A stretch of 38,039 nt of DNA, taken from assembly GCA_900543755.1 (NCBI GenBank), contig UQSP01000013.1, positions 1 through 38,039 on the forward strand. The letters are read 5' to 3'. Shown here in pieces: positions 8,825 to 17,087 of the stretch. The notes under the pieces are model-generated. The model saw nothing but the letters and a program-made list of their open reading frames with translations, did no database searches and was not told the DNA's origin. Source of the DNA: an uncultured Eubacteriales bacterium (GTDB lineage Bacteria; Bacillota; Clostridia; Christensenellales; Pumilibacteraceae). Both the position numbers and the translations under genes were made by a program. The first letter of the stretch is position 1; the number at the start of each line of letters is the position of its first letter.

Positions 8825-8853
8825 ATTATATCACATTAATGCGGAAAATACAA
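8825..8853 (-). promoter_or_regulatory. Vegetative promoter for asp23-nusB-folD-xseAB-ispA-dxs
   Basis: Minus strand: -35 TTGTAT (8848-8853), 17-base spacer ending in TGA, perfect -10 TATAAT (8825-8830), giving a TGn-extended -10. It lies in the 70-base gap after the spoIIIAH stop and would let the housekeeping genes be transcribed independently of sporulation. Confidence 0.72.
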
Positions 8854-8862
8854 GAATTTTTG

Positions 8863-9345
8863 CTATTCGACCGGAATAATTCTTATGCTTGAAGCGCCTT
8901 TACCCGTCTCAGCGGTAACTATTTCAAGCACTTTCGCCACTTGCTCGCTGGTAAGAGAGGGAGATTTTATGATGATGTTGATGTTCTCGGTAGAAGAAGT
9001 AACAACGGCGTCTTCAAATCCTGCAGCTTTTATAAGCCCTTCGAGAACAAGTTCCGTATCCATGGCGGCGGTAAGGGCAAGCTTGTCGCTTTCCGCTTGT
9101 GCAATCGCCTCGGCAGAAGAAGACTCGTTAGAAATGATGGCGTCAAGATACATAATAGTCTGATTGCGCGTTTCGGTCCTGTCGGTGCGATAAGTCGCAA
9201 AGAAATCCGACGAAACAAGATTGTCGTCCGTACCCGCGTTTGCCTTTTCGGCGGTCTTGTTGAGATAGATGTTAAGCACGCCCGTAACAACGAGAAGCGC
9301 TATCATACCTACCAAAACGAAAATTTTACTCTTTTTCCCTAACAT
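8863..9345 (-). CDS. spoIIIAH: Stage III sporulation protein AH
   Basis: SpoIIIAH is the mother-cell half of the SpoIIQ-SpoIIIAH channel that zippers the engulfing membranes around the forespore. The 160 residues have one N-terminal membrane segment (about 8-28, FVLVGMIALLVVTGVLNIYL), an extracytoplasmic linker and a C-terminal ring-building (YscJ/FliF-like) domain ending GASSIRIIPVE. Bacillus SpoIIIAH is about 218 residues from memory, so this one is compact. AGGAGG is well placed before the ATG. Last gene of the spoIIIA operon. Confidence 0.9.
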   Translation of the reverse strand: MLGKKSKIFVLVGMIALLVVTGVLNIYLNKTAEKANAGTDDNLVSSDFFATYRTDRTETRNQTIMYLDAIISNESSSAEAIAQAESDKLALTAAMDTELVLEGLIKAAGFEDAVVTSSTENINIIIKSPSLTSEQVAKVLEIVTAETGKGASSIRIIPVE

Positions 9346-9377
9346 TTTTATATCCTCCTGAATATATTACATTAAAT

Positions 9378-9878
9378 TTATTTTGAAGAATAAACGGCTA
9401 TTTTTTCGGGCGAAATATCCAAAAGAGTGGATACCATGCCGGTAATGTCCAATCTTAATTTTACATTGTCTCCTCCGCTTATCAAAATCGCCACGCCAAG
9501 AGCTTTCGGATAGATTTCTTTCAAAACGACGGGATTGCCGTTTTGCACAATCGTGGGCTGCGAAGAGGATGAGTTCTGCCCCGTAGACGTAGCATAAGCT
9601 ATAACCGCCTCCACGCTTGTTTCCCAGTTTACGATAACTTTGGCATTTTTGTCACCGCTTAACTTTTTGACCGCCTCCAGCACGTCAGACTCCATTTCCG
9701 AGCAATAATCGCTGCCTGTTTCCTTTTCGTACGAAGCCGATTCCGTGCCTTTTGTCAGATAAGACGAAAAATAAATCGCCAGCATTACCATAACCGCAAC
9801 AACGGCCACGATAATCTCCTTATGCTTGAGCTTTTTAAACTTTTCCGCTATTGAAGATTTTTCGTTTTTCTTATCCAT
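9378..9878 (-). CDS. spoIIIAG: Stage III sporulation protein AG
   Basis: SpoIIIAG forms a large ring in the space between the mother-cell and forespore membranes. The 166 residues have a basic cytoplasmic start, one membrane helix (about 25-45, IIVAVVAVMVMLAIYFSSYL) and a ring-building domain ending GDNVKLRLDITGMVSTLLDISPEKIAVYSSK when read in two parts. The stretch separating the ring-building halves is only about 35-40 residues and Ser/Gln-rich; the Bacillus protein (about 229 residues from memory) has a much larger insertion there. It overlaps spoIIIAF by 8 bases. Confidence 0.88.
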   Translation of the reverse strand: MDKKNEKSSIAEKFKKLKHKEIIVAVVAVMVMLAIYFSSYLTKGTESASYEKETGSDYCSEMESDVLEAVKKLSGDKNAKVIVNWETSVEAVIAYATSTGQNSSSSQPTIVQNGNPVVLKEIYPKALGVAILISGGDNVKLRLDITGMVSTLLDISPEKIAVYSSK

Positions 9879-10359
9879 ACACGACTATCCTGCTTTTATC
9901 GACGCCCAGATACTCAACGGTTTTATCTGTCGCTAACTCATTCTTATTTATATGCTGAAGATTTTCGTCTATTACGGAATTGCTTAAATTTATCACGACT
10001 TGTACTATATTTATTTCGTCGCCCTCTTTTTCTGCGTCGATGGTTACGTTTGCGCCGCTTATTCCTTCTTTTTCAAGCATATCCTCCACGCTGTCTGCAA
10101 GCACTTCCAGCTTTTTATCGGTTACGTAAGAAAGAAAATGTTCATCCGTCTGCGGATTGTACTCGAACACCGTTTCGCCCGCTCCGAAACCGCTTTTTAT
10201 CATGGACGGCAGGGGCATGACTATTATCACAAGCGTAACGGTTGCCGTTACGCACCGTATCATTTTGGACATACGGGAGCCCGAAAACAGCAAATCGACG
10301 ACTACACCTATTATTACGGCGACAAAAATACTTAATATCCATTTTGTTACTGCACTCAT
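9871..10359 (-). CDS. spoIIIAF: Stage III sporulation protein AF
   Basis: SpoIIIAF is a membrane-anchored component of the SpoIIIA complex with a ring-building-like extracellular domain. The 162-residue protein has two N-terminal membrane helices (about 5-25 and 34-52), then a soluble domain with NVTIDAEKEGDEINIVQVVI and a C-terminal VEYLGVDKSRIVVYG strand. It is shorter than the Bacillus protein (about 206 residues from memory). A strong GGGAGGGGG ribosome site precedes the ATG. Confidence 0.85.
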   Translation of the reverse strand: MSAVTKWILSIFVAVIIGVVVDLLFSGSRMSKMIRCVTATVTLVIIVMPLPSMIKSGFGAGETVFEYNPQTDEHFLSYVTDKKLEVLADSVEDMLEKEGISGANVTIDAEKEGDEINIVQVVINLSNSVIDENLQHINKNELATDKTVEYLGVDKSRIVVYG

Positions 10360-10369
10360 TACCCCCTCC

Positions 10370-11563
10370 CTACAACACGAGATTTCCGCTTGCGATAATC
10401 AGAATCAGAAAAACGAAATATAAAAACACCATACCTAAGATTACCGCCACAAGCAGATTTACCGACGAGGACACCGAATTCAGAAGTCCGCAAATTTTGC
10501 CGCCCTCAAAAGGTTCGGTTACCGCGCCCGCAAGCTTAAGCGACAAAGAAACCACTATTACTTTTAACAGTACGGGTACAACGCTTACAAACATAATTAT
10601 TACCGCCGTAAGACCTACGGCGTTTTTTATAAGTACCGTTCCGGCGAGGATAACGTTGAATCCTTCGGAAAGATATCCGCCTATGACGGGAACGTACTTT
10701 GAAAGCGCAAACTTTGCCGTCCTTACCGAAATGTTGTCGTAAACCGCAGCCGTTATGCCCTGAACGGACAAAAACGTCAGGAAGAGGAAAAACGACGTAT
10801 AAAGTATCCATTTTGCCGCGGATACGAAAAATTTTGCCATTCCGCCCAATTTTGTAGACGAAGAAAGATTACCCACGACCGAAAAAACAATGGTTATTAT
10901 AAGCATCGGCAGTGCTATTGCGGAAACAAGTTCCGTCACCGAAAACGCGAGAACGGCTACTGCGGGCTGATAAATGGCAATCGAGCCCGACGCACCCAAC
11001 GCCGTCATAAGCGTAAACAGAATGGGAAAAACAGCTTCCATTTGCGTCTTAAGCGTCGTGACTAATGCCGACGTATCGCGTATCGCGCTGAAAATCTGCA
11101 GTAGCACTATTGCCGAAACCAGCGCTATTCCCGCAAAATTGACTATTCCGTCCACCGATTGAGAAGCGAAACTGCCTTTCATTCCGCCGATAAAACTTAT
11201 GAGGACGGCAACCGCTATTATGGAAATCAATACGGGCAATATTTCGGCTATCGATATACCCAGCGCGCCCAACATATAAGTAAAAAACGATGAATATCCG
11301 AATTCGAATTCGCCGTTTATAATTTTTCTGAGATATTCGTCAAGACTTGTCCCGAATAAAGATTTTTGCCCATCGTTTAAAGTAGAAAAATATTCCTCAA
11401 GCCCGCTTAAATCTATTTCATCCATAAGTTCTTCCGCGCTTGTCTGCTGAGTTTGTCCTTCGTCTGCTTCTTCCGCGTAAGCCATGCCGTCCGACGCGCC
11501 GGTAGCTAAAAGCGCGGCGGAAAGAAACAAAATTAAAATCAAAACCAATTTTATTTTCATCAT
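10370..11563 (-). CDS. spoIIIAE: Stage III sporulation protein AE
   Basis: SpoIIIAE is the main polytopic membrane protein of the forespore feeding channel. The 397 residues start with a signal-peptide-like segment (MMKIKLVLILILFLSAALLA), an acidic region (about 30-90), then many hydrophobic helices from about residue 93 to the end, including VAVLISFIGGMKGSFA and the conserved YVPVIGGYLSEGFNVI block. Its ATGATG start overlaps the spoIIIAD stop. Length matches the family (about 400). Confidence 0.93.
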   Translation of the reverse strand: MMKIKLVLILILFLSAALLATGASDGMAYAEEADEGQTQQTSAEELMDEIDLSGLEEYFSTLNDGQKSLFGTSLDEYLRKIINGEFEFGYSSFFTYMLGALGISIAEILPVLISIIAVAVLISFIGGMKGSFASQSVDGIVNFAGIALVSAIVLLQIFSAIRDTSALVTTLKTQMEAVFPILFTLMTALGASGSIAIYQPAVAVLAFSVTELVSAIALPMLIITIVFSVVGNLSSSTKLGGMAKFFVSAAKWILYTSFFLFLTFLSVQGITAAVYDNISVRTAKFALSKYVPVIGGYLSEGFNVILAGTVLIKNAVGLTAVIIMFVSVVPVLLKVIVVSLSLKLAGAVTEPFEGGKICGLLNSVSSSVNLLVAVILGMVFLYFVFLILIIASGNLVL

Positions 11564-11943
11564 AACATCGAGGAAATAATTTCAAACAGCATCTCTATTA
11601 TCGGAATGGACATAATGAAAATTATTACCTTGCCTCCGAGTACGATTTTTTCCGACAAAGCCTTACTTCCGCTTTCCTCCACTATTCCCGCGGAAAAATC
11701 TGCGACGTAGCCGATACCTACGATTTTTACAAGGGCTTTTATCACGCTGCCGTCGATACCCGTCTTTTCGATAAACCGACGGAGAAAATCAAATATCTGC
11801 GTGAAATAATCTATCAGTGACAGCAGTATTATTACACCGCCCGTAATGCCTATAAGAGTGGCTATATCGCTCCTGTTTTCGCGCAGGACAAGCACGCAAA
11901 GCGCGGTTATAATGCCTATGGCGGCAATCCTGAAAATTTCCAT
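11560..11943 (-). CDS. spoIIIAD: Stage III sporulation protein AD
   Basis: SpoIIIAD is a small integral membrane protein of the SpoIIIA complex. Its 127 residues hold about four hydrophobic helices with conserved VKIVGIGYVADFSAGIVEE and a C-terminal FIMSIPIIEMLFEIISSML. It is related to SpoIIIAC, encoded just upstream. It overlaps spoIIIAE by 4 bases. Confidence 0.93.
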   Translation of the reverse strand: MEIFRIAAIGIITALCVLVLRENRSDIATLIGITGGVIILLSLIDYFTQIFDFLRRFIEKTGIDGSVIKALVKIVGIGYVADFSAGIVEESGSKALSEKIVLGGKVIIFIMSIPIIEMLFEIISSML

Positions 11944-11946
11944 AAA

Positions 11947-12144
11947 CTAATAAAGCGTAAAAAGCATTTTAAGCGAATCGAAAAGCTGAGCTATCATATC
12001 GATAACCATAAGCAGAACTATAACAAGCCCGGCAAGCGTCGTAAGCGTTGCAATCTCGTCCTTATCGGCTTTTTTAAGCACCTGATTTACGACTGCGGTC
12101 AGTATGCCGACCGCGGCAATTTTAAAAATAATACCGACGTCCAT
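11947..12144 (-). CDS. spoIIIAC: Stage III sporulation protein AC
   Basis: This 65-residue protein with two membrane helices is the SpoIIIAC subunit. Family features are MDVGIIFKIAAVGILTAVVN, the polar KKADKDEIATL turn and the second helix LAGLVIVLLMVIDMIAQLF. It sits between AB and AD in the invariant operon order; Bacillus SpoIIIAC is about the same length. Confidence 0.93.
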   Translation of the reverse strand: MDVGIIFKIAAVGILTAVVNQVLKKADKDEIATLTTLAGLVIVLLMVIDMIAQLFDSLKMLFTLY

Positions 12145-12154
12145 AACGTAAACC

Positions 12155-12634
12155 TCACAACAACACTATTCCCACCGCAAGTCCCAGCAAAAATCCAAGT
12201 TTGACCGTTGTCTTGCCGTATCGCTCTTCTTTATCCTTTGCGGCGGCATAAAACTCTTCCGCTTTAAGCTTGTAATTGTCAAGCACAAACACCTGAGTGT
12301 CAAGATCGTATGTTCCCAATACGGAAAACATTTCTTTCACGAAACCGTATTCGCGCTCGGACAGCTCCTGTTTACTTAACTTAAGTTCCTTATCCTCGCC
12401 TTTCGCGTATCTTATAAACTCGTTTACGGTGGGTTTTATTTCGTTGCCCGTAAAAGACGAAAGCAAATCACAAACGCTGCTTTGTTTAAATCTAAAATCG
12501 CTTATAAGGCTGTTGATAAGCAAAATAAGTTCTTCGAAATATCTTCTTCTGCGCGTCAGCTTTTTGGAAAAGAACAATCCCGAAACCGTACCCAGAACCG
12601 TCACCGAAAACAAAAGAAACAATTTAATCGTCAT
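12155..12634 (-). CDS. spoIIIAB: Stage III sporulation protein AB
   Basis: SpoIIIAB is a membrane-anchored helical subunit with resemblance to GspF-type proteins. From the ATG at 12632-12634 the protein has 159 residues: an N-terminal membrane helix (TIKLFLLFSVTVLGTVSGLF), a soluble helical domain with RRRRYFEELILLINSLISDF, and a C-terminal helix LGFLLGLAVGIVLL. An in-frame TTG at 12652 would add six residues and overlap spoIIIAA, but neither start has a good ribosome site. ATG is preferred by comparison with family N-termini. Confidence 0.87.
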   Translation of the reverse strand: MTIKLFLLFSVTVLGTVSGLFFSKKLTRRRRYFEELILLINSLISDFRFKQSSVCDLLSSFTGNEIKPTVNEFIRYAKGEDKELKLSKQELSEREYGFVKEMFSVLGTYDLDTQVFVLDNYKLKAEEFYAAAKDKEERYGKTTVKLGFLLGLAVGIVLL

Positions 12635-12641
12635 AAAGGTT

Positions 12642-13556
12642 TCACGACGCAAAATAGATGCACTTCATCTCGGAGTCGTAAATGTTTTCGTAAGTGCCGG
12701 GTCCCTTCCTTTCCGATAAAAAAACATATCTTGAGAATACTTTTTTGCTGAAAGCCGAACTGAATCCGACGCGCGAAAAAAGTTCTTCGGGCGTGGACGC
12801 ATGCACGGACGCTATTACGCACACCCCGCCCGCCACCGCATTTACCACCGCCGAAAAATCCTCCTCGCTCATAAGCTCGTCGGTTATGATTAAATCGGGA
12901 CGCATACTTCGTATTCCGTATGAAAACGCATAGGCTTTGGTACAGTTACTTATTATGTCGGTTGTTTTTCCCACGTCAAGCTGAGGACGTCCGTCGTGAA
13001 CCGCCGCTATTTCGCTGCGTTCGTCCACAAGCAAAACGTTTTTAATATCGTGATTCAGGTTTTTGCATAAATCGCGCAGTACCGTTGTTTTACCAGCGCC
13101 CGGCGGCGCGACTATCAGCGCGCTCCTGAGTTTTGTATCGTTTATAAACGAACAAGCCGTAAGCGAGCATCCGTCTATTTCGTGAGGTATGCGTATGTTT
13201 ACCGAACTGAAATTTTTTATTGTTTTTACCGTGTTTCCGTCGCGCACGATTTCACCGCAGATACCCAGCCTTATGCCTCCGTTTATGGTTATAAATCCTT
13301 TTACCAGCTGGTTGTTGACAGAATATAGGGAAAATTCGGTAGCTTTTACCACTATGTTTTTTACCGTTTCGCGAGATGCAATCAGTGCGTTTTTACTCTC
13401 GTCGCTTATGCCGTTTTTACTTAAATAATAATATCTTCCGCCGTAATTGATTACTATCGGCATATCCGAGCGGAATCTCAGCTCATAAACTCTGGCCTTG
13501 TTAAGACGCGTTTCAATAACCGCATAAACTTCCGAAGGTAAAATTCTGTTAAGCAT
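12642..13556 (-). CDS. spoIIIAA: Stage III sporulation protein AA (ATPase)
   Basis: SpoIIIAA is the cytoplasmic ATPase of the SpoIIIA channel, related to secretion ATPases. The 304 residues contain Walker A PPGAGKTT (151-158), Walker B LLVDE (175-179) followed by RSEIAAVHDGRPQLDVG, and the LIITDE segment (222-227). GGGAG sits 7 bases before the ATG. It is the first gene of the operon, downstream of a sigma-E-like promoter and of the terminator that closes efp. Confidence 0.95.
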   Translation of the reverse strand: MLNRILPSEVYAVIETRLNKARVYELRFRSDMPIVINYGGRYYYLSKNGISDESKNALIASRETVKNIVVKATEFSLYSVNNQLVKGFITINGGIRLGICGEIVRDGNTVKTIKNFSSVNIRIPHEIDGCSLTACSFINDTKLRSALIVAPPGAGKTTVLRDLCKNLNHDIKNVLLVDERSEIAAVHDGRPQLDVGKTTDIISNCTKAYAFSYGIRSMRPDLIITDELMSEEDFSAVVNAVAGGVCVIASVHASTPEELFSRVGFSSAFSKKVFSRYVFLSERKGPGTYENIYDSEMKCIYFAS

Positions 13557-13587
13557 AGTGTTTCTCCCGTAAAAATATTTCTATCTA

Positions 13588-13617
13588 AATATATTAAAAG
13601 GGGACAAACATTATGAC
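13588..13617 (-). promoter_or_regulatory. Candidate sigma-E promoter of the spoIIIA operon
   Basis: Minus strand: GTCATAAT (13610-13617), 14-base spacer, AATATATT (13588-13595). The -35 resembles the sigma-E consensus ATA-containing box closely; the -10 agrees with CATACAAT at 5 of 8 bases. Position is right: about 32 bases before the spoIIIAA ATG. In Bacillus the operon is sigma-E dependent. Confidence 0.55.
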
Positions 13618-13623
13618 CCAAGC

Positions 13624-13654
13624 AAAAAAAATCCCCGCCGTTAAAGGCAGGGAT
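13624..13654 (-). terminator. Intrinsic terminator after efp
   Basis: A 9-bp stem ATCCCTGCC / GGCGGGGAT (one G-T pair) with a 6-base loop is followed directly by a run of T on the minus strand. It lies 25 bases after the efp stop and insulates spoIIIA from pepQ-efp. Confidence 0.9.
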
Positions 13655-13678
13655 AAAAAATTTTTGTTGAAATTAAAA

Positions 13679-14236
13679 TTATTTAACGCGCTCCATGTAT
13701 GTTCCGGTGCGGGTATCGACGCGGATTTTGTCGCCCGTATTGACGAACAAGGGAACCTGAATATTGTAACCCGTTTCCAGCGTCGCGGGTTTATTGCCGG
13801 CTTTAGAAGTATCGCCCTGAATACCGGGCTCGGTAGAAGCGACCTCAAGCTCCACGAAATTGGGCGGAACAACGCTGAATGCCTCGCCTTTATAGAGCTG
13901 AATGGTCACCATCATTTCCTCTTTTACGAACTGCATTGCGTCGGCAACCATGTCGTAATTAAGCGGAAGCATATCGAAAGTTTCCATATCCATAAAATAA
14001 TAAAGGCCGCCATCGTTGTAGGAATACTGCATTTCCTTTCTGTCTATGCGGGCGTCGGGGTACTTGTCCGAGGGGTTGAAAGTCTGTTCAAGGACTTGTC
14101 CCGTAACGACGTTTTTAAGCTTTGCGCGAACAAACGCCGCACCTTTACCGGGTTTAACGTGCTGAAAGTCCACGACCATAAAAACTTTTCCGTCGATTTC
14201 GATAGTTACACCCTTTCTGAAATCACCTGCTACCAT
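13679..14236 (-). CDS. efp: Translation elongation factor P
   Basis: EF-P relieves ribosome stalling at consecutive prolines. The 185-residue protein has the three-domain KOW/OB/OB layout; the domain-I loop KPGKGAAF places Lys31 at the tip that is modified in many species, and the EF-P signature region with VPLFVNTGDKIRVDTRTG lies near the C-terminus. AGGAGG lies 5 bases before the ATG. It is paired with pepQ upstream and spoIIIA downstream, as in Bacillus. No modification enzyme is encoded here. Confidence 0.97.
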   Translation of the reverse strand: MVAGDFRKGVTIEIDGKVFMVVDFQHVKPGKGAAFVRAKLKNVVTGQVLEQTFNPSDKYPDARIDRKEMQYSYNDGGLYYFMDMETFDMLPLNYDMVADAMQFVKEEMMVTIQLYKGEAFSVVPPNFVELEVASTEPGIQGDTSKAGNKPATLETGYNIQVPLFVNTGDKIRVDTRTGTYMERVK

Positions 14237-14267
14237 ATAATCCTCCTGAATTGAATATCTGTATAAA

Positions 14268-15302
14268 TTAAAGGCTGATGCCTTTATCCACCATTGTGGT
14301 AAGATTTACAACGCCGTCGTTTTTCACAACGACGATATCTTCTATTCTCGCGCCGCCGAAGCCGTCGACGTAAATGCCCGGCTCCACCGAAACAATCATG
14401 TTTTCTTTCAGAATATCCTCTGAACGGGGTGCCATATAAGGCCCTTCGTGAACGACTATGCCGATGCCGTGTCCCAAAGAATGAGTAAATTCGTTTCCGT
14501 AACCGTTAGCCGTAATATACTCGCTTGCAAGAAGATGCGCTTCTCTGCCGCTCATACCTGCTTTGATGTTGTTAAGCGCGTATTTCTGCGCCTCGAGAAC
14601 TATGTTGTGAATTTTAGCCAGTTTTTCGTCGGGTTTTCCGAAGCAAAAAGTGCGCGTCATATCTCCGCAGTAGCCGTTCACCCTGGCGCCGATGTCGAAA
14701 GTGACCATCTCGTTTTTCTCAAGTTTTTTCATCGAAGGATGATGATGAGGATTTGCGGTATTTACGCCGAAAGCCACGATATTTTCGAAAGCAAGCTCCT
14801 CCGCGCCCAAAGACAGCATCTGATAAGTAATTTCGTTGGAAATGTCCTTTTCGGAAACGCCGGCTTTAAGAAGAGGCAAGGTTTTAAGCAAGGCTTTCTG
14901 CGTGACGATTTCGGCGGCGGCGACTTTCTGAATCTCCTCCTCGCTTTTGATAAGTCGAAGGTCGTCGAATACGTTTGACGCGGCCTTAAGAGTAAAATCG
15001 GAAAGAGCGGCTTTAAGCTTTTTAAAGCCTGCAACAGTTACGAAAGAGTCCTCGTAACCTACGGTTTTTGCGTCTTCCTTTTTAAGCACTTTTACTATGT
15101 CGTCGTAAAACGCCGAGCCGTTTGTGGTGAGAATGGTAAAACCTTCGACGGACTTACGCGCCTCCGCCGCATAGCGCGGGTCGGTAATAAAATATTTTGC
15201 TTTCGCAGTAATTATCACGCACCCGAAAGACGACATGAAACCCGTATAATAAAAACGGTTTTCAGCACTTAATATTACGTATGCGTCAATCTTTGTGAAC
15301 AT
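14268..15302 (-). CDS. M24 family Xaa-Pro aminopeptidase/dipeptidase (YqhT-like)
   Basis: This cytoplasmic dimetal peptidase removes residues next to proline. The 344 residues comprise an N-terminal creatinase-like domain (1-120) and a C-terminal pita-bread fold. All five metal ligands are visible: Asp203 (TFDIGA), Asp214 (CGDMTRTF), His278 (HSLGHGIG), Glu307 (SVEPGIY) and Glu321 (ARIEDIV). It starts its own transcription unit with efp, a conserved pairing. Substrate (dipeptide or longer) is not clear from sequence. Confidence 0.94.
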   Translation of the reverse strand: MFTKIDAYVILSAENRFYYTGFMSSFGCVIITAKAKYFITDPRYAAEARKSVEGFTILTTNGSAFYDDIVKVLKKEDAKTVGYEDSFVTVAGFKKLKAALSDFTLKAASNVFDDLRLIKSEEEIQKVAAAEIVTQKALLKTLPLLKAGVSEKDISNEITYQMLSLGAEELAFENIVAFGVNTANPHHHPSMKKLEKNEMVTFDIGARVNGYCGDMTRTFCFGKPDEKLAKIHNIVLEAQKYALNNIKAGMSGREAHLLASEYITANGYGNEFTHSLGHGIGIVVHEGPYMAPRSEDILKENMIVSVEPGIYVDGFGGARIEDIVVVKNDGVVNLTTMVDKGISL

Positions 15303-15322
15303 TTAATGCGCTCCTAGGTAGT

Positions 15323-15351
15323 ATTGTAACATATTTTGCGAAAAAAGTTAA
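15323..15351 (-). promoter_or_regulatory. Vegetative promoter for pepQ-like gene and efp
   Basis: Minus strand: -35 TTAACT (15346-15351), 17-base spacer ending in TGT, -10 TACAAT (15323-15328) with extended TGn. The -35 overlaps the stop of the upstream TIM-barrel gene. AGGAG lies between the -10 and the ATG at 15302. Confidence 0.6.
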
Positions 15352-16196
15352 ACGTTTTTATGGCAGTTTTTCATAATTAAGGCGTCTTCAGCCATGACTT
15401 CTTTCGATTCGCAGATTATAAAAGGCGTCATACGGTACTCGTCTATTATTTCGGCAAGAGGCTCGTAAAGAGGTCCGTACTGAGTATCGGCAAAAGTAAG
15501 GTGTCTTATTTCACCGCTTGGCCCGTACTGAATTTTGGAAAAATGTATATGAATGTTTTTCGCTTTTAATTCGCCCAGTTCTTGAAAAGTGTAGTCGATG
15601 ATGCGACGATAATCGTCTTTTGTCTGTATTCCGCCGCGCGTATAGCTGTTAATGTGGCCGAAGTCGTAACAGGGATACAGGTGGGAGTCAAGCTTACAAA
15701 ACTCAACGACCTCTTCCACCGTTCCTATCTGTCCGAGTTTACCCATAGTTTCGGGACAGAGAATATAATCGTCGAAAGACAATTCGTTTTGCAGCGTTTC
15801 CATAAGATAAACGATATTGCCTTTTGCAAGAGCAACCGCCTCTTCTCTTTTCATTTTGCCCAAGGTGGCGGGGTGAAAAACCGTGCGCCTGCCGCCCATC
15901 TTTCTCATTGCGATAAGCGAAGAAAGGATATAACCGACGGATTTTTTTATCATTTCCGGGTCGGGATTGGCAAAGTTAGTATAATAAGGCGCATGAACCG
16001 ACAGCTCTACGCCGAATTTATTCATTTCTTTACGGATTTTTTCAGCGGTTTCGTCTGTAATGTGCACACCCCTGCCGAAAGAATATTCGTAAGCGGTAAG
16101 CCCGATTGAAGCCAGCCATTCGGCCGCCTCGTAAGTATGTTTGTGTCCGCTTTCGTAAAAGCTGAGCGAATTTCCGGAAGGTCCTATTCTTAACAT
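15348..16196 (-). CDS. Endonuclease IV-like TIM-barrel protein
   Basis: The 282-residue protein is a sugar-isomerase-type TIM barrel that resembles endonuclease IV (Nfo), the zinc-dependent AP endonuclease. Candidate metal ligands line up well with E. coli numbering recalled from memory: His68, His108, Glu149, Asp178, His181, His216, His232 and Glu263. One ligand is missing: the Asp of the family DRH motif (E. coli Asp229) is Ile230 in EIRH. Activity as an AP endonuclease is therefore uncertain; a sugar-phosphate isomerase/epimerase role is possible. It overlaps ribF by 7 bases and is the last gene of the long rimP operon. Confidence 0.78.
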   Translation of the reverse strand: MLRIGPSGNSLSFYESGHKHTYEAAEWLASIGLTAYEYSFGRGVHITDETAEKIRKEMNKFGVELSVHAPYYTNFANPDPEMIKKSVGYILSSLIAMRKMGGRRTVFHPATLGKMKREEAVALAKGNIVYLMETLQNELSFDDYILCPETMGKLGQIGTVEEVVEFCKLDSHLYPCYDFGHINSYTRGGIQTKDDYRRIIDYTFQELGELKAKNIHIHFSKIQYGPSGEIRHLTFADTQYGPLYEPLAEIIDEYRMTPFIICESKEVMAEDALIMKNCHKNV

Positions 16197-17086
16197 AATT
16201 TTTTACTCCGATTCAGGTCGTTTCTTATTGTTTCCGCAAGCGTATAAGGATTATCGAATTTTTGAATACCTCTAAGATATTTAAGAAAGAACAGCCTTAC
16301 GTTCTTTCCGTAAAGATTGCCGCTGAATCCGTCTATCAAAGCCTCTACCGATGTGGTGTAATCGTCAAAAGTGGGTTTTTCACCGACGTTGGTTACCGCA
16401 AGATAAGACTTACCGTCGATAACCATGCGGCAGGCGTAAACGCCTTTTACGGGCAGAAACTTATCTTCGGGGACCATGACGTTTGCAGTGGGTATGCCGA
16501 ATAAATGTCCTTGACCGCGCCCGGAAACTATTTTATTGTCTATAAAATAAGGTTGGCCCAAAAACAAATCGGCTTTTTCCATCTGTCCTAATCCGATAAG
16601 TTTTTTAATGCCCGAAGAGGAAATTTTTTCTCCTTCCGATTTAACGATGGGAACAACGATAAGCTTAAGTTGTTTTTCTTCGCAATAGTTTTTAAGATAT
16701 TCGACGTTACCTTCGCCGCCGCGGCCGAATGTATAATCTTCGCCGCACGCGAAAGCAGTAATGTTGTAAGCCGATAAAAGCATATCCAAAAATTCCCGCT
16801 TACCCGTGTTTTTTATCCTTTCGTTAAACGGATACGCAACTACGCGGTCTATTCCGCATTGGGCATAAAGAATTTTACGCTCCGAAAAAGTATAAAGCTG
16901 CTTATCGCCGTTTTTAACCGAAACCGAAATATCGTCCGTAAATGTAAAAATGCCGTTTTCCGCACCCGTCTCCTTGCAGTAATTTTTTGCCGCATCCACG
17001 ATTTTACGGTGCCCAAGATGCATACAGTCGAAAAACCCCAGCGAAAGGCAAAGACTTTTTTTGTTGTCGTAATTAGCGTTTTCCAT
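16190..17086 (-). CDS. ribF: Bifunctional riboflavin kinase/FAD synthetase
   Basis: RibF converts riboflavin to FMN and then FAD. The 298 residues have an N-terminal nucleotidyltransferase domain (1-165) with HLGH in FFDCMHLGHRKIV, where the usual FDG is FDC, and the SSSGIKK segment; the C-terminal kinase domain (about 175-298) starts with VSGRGQGHLFGIPTANV and continues LPVKGVYAC. It lies one base after truB, with AAGGGA inside truB serving as its ribosome site. Confidence 0.95.
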   Translation of the reverse strand: MENANYDNKKSLCLSLGFFDCMHLGHRKIVDAAKNYCKETGAENGIFTFTDDISVSVKNGDKQLYTFSERKILYAQCGIDRVVAYPFNERIKNTGKREFLDMLLSAYNITAFACGEDYTFGRGGEGNVEYLKNYCEEKQLKLIVVPIVKSEGEKISSSGIKKLIGLGQMEKADLFLGQPYFIDNKIVSGRGQGHLFGIPTANVMVPEDKFLPVKGVYACRMVIDGKSYLAVTNVGEKPTFDDYTTSVEALIDGFSGNLYGKNVRLFFLKYLRGIQKFDNPYTLAETIRNDLNRSKKLC

Positions 17087-17087
17087 T

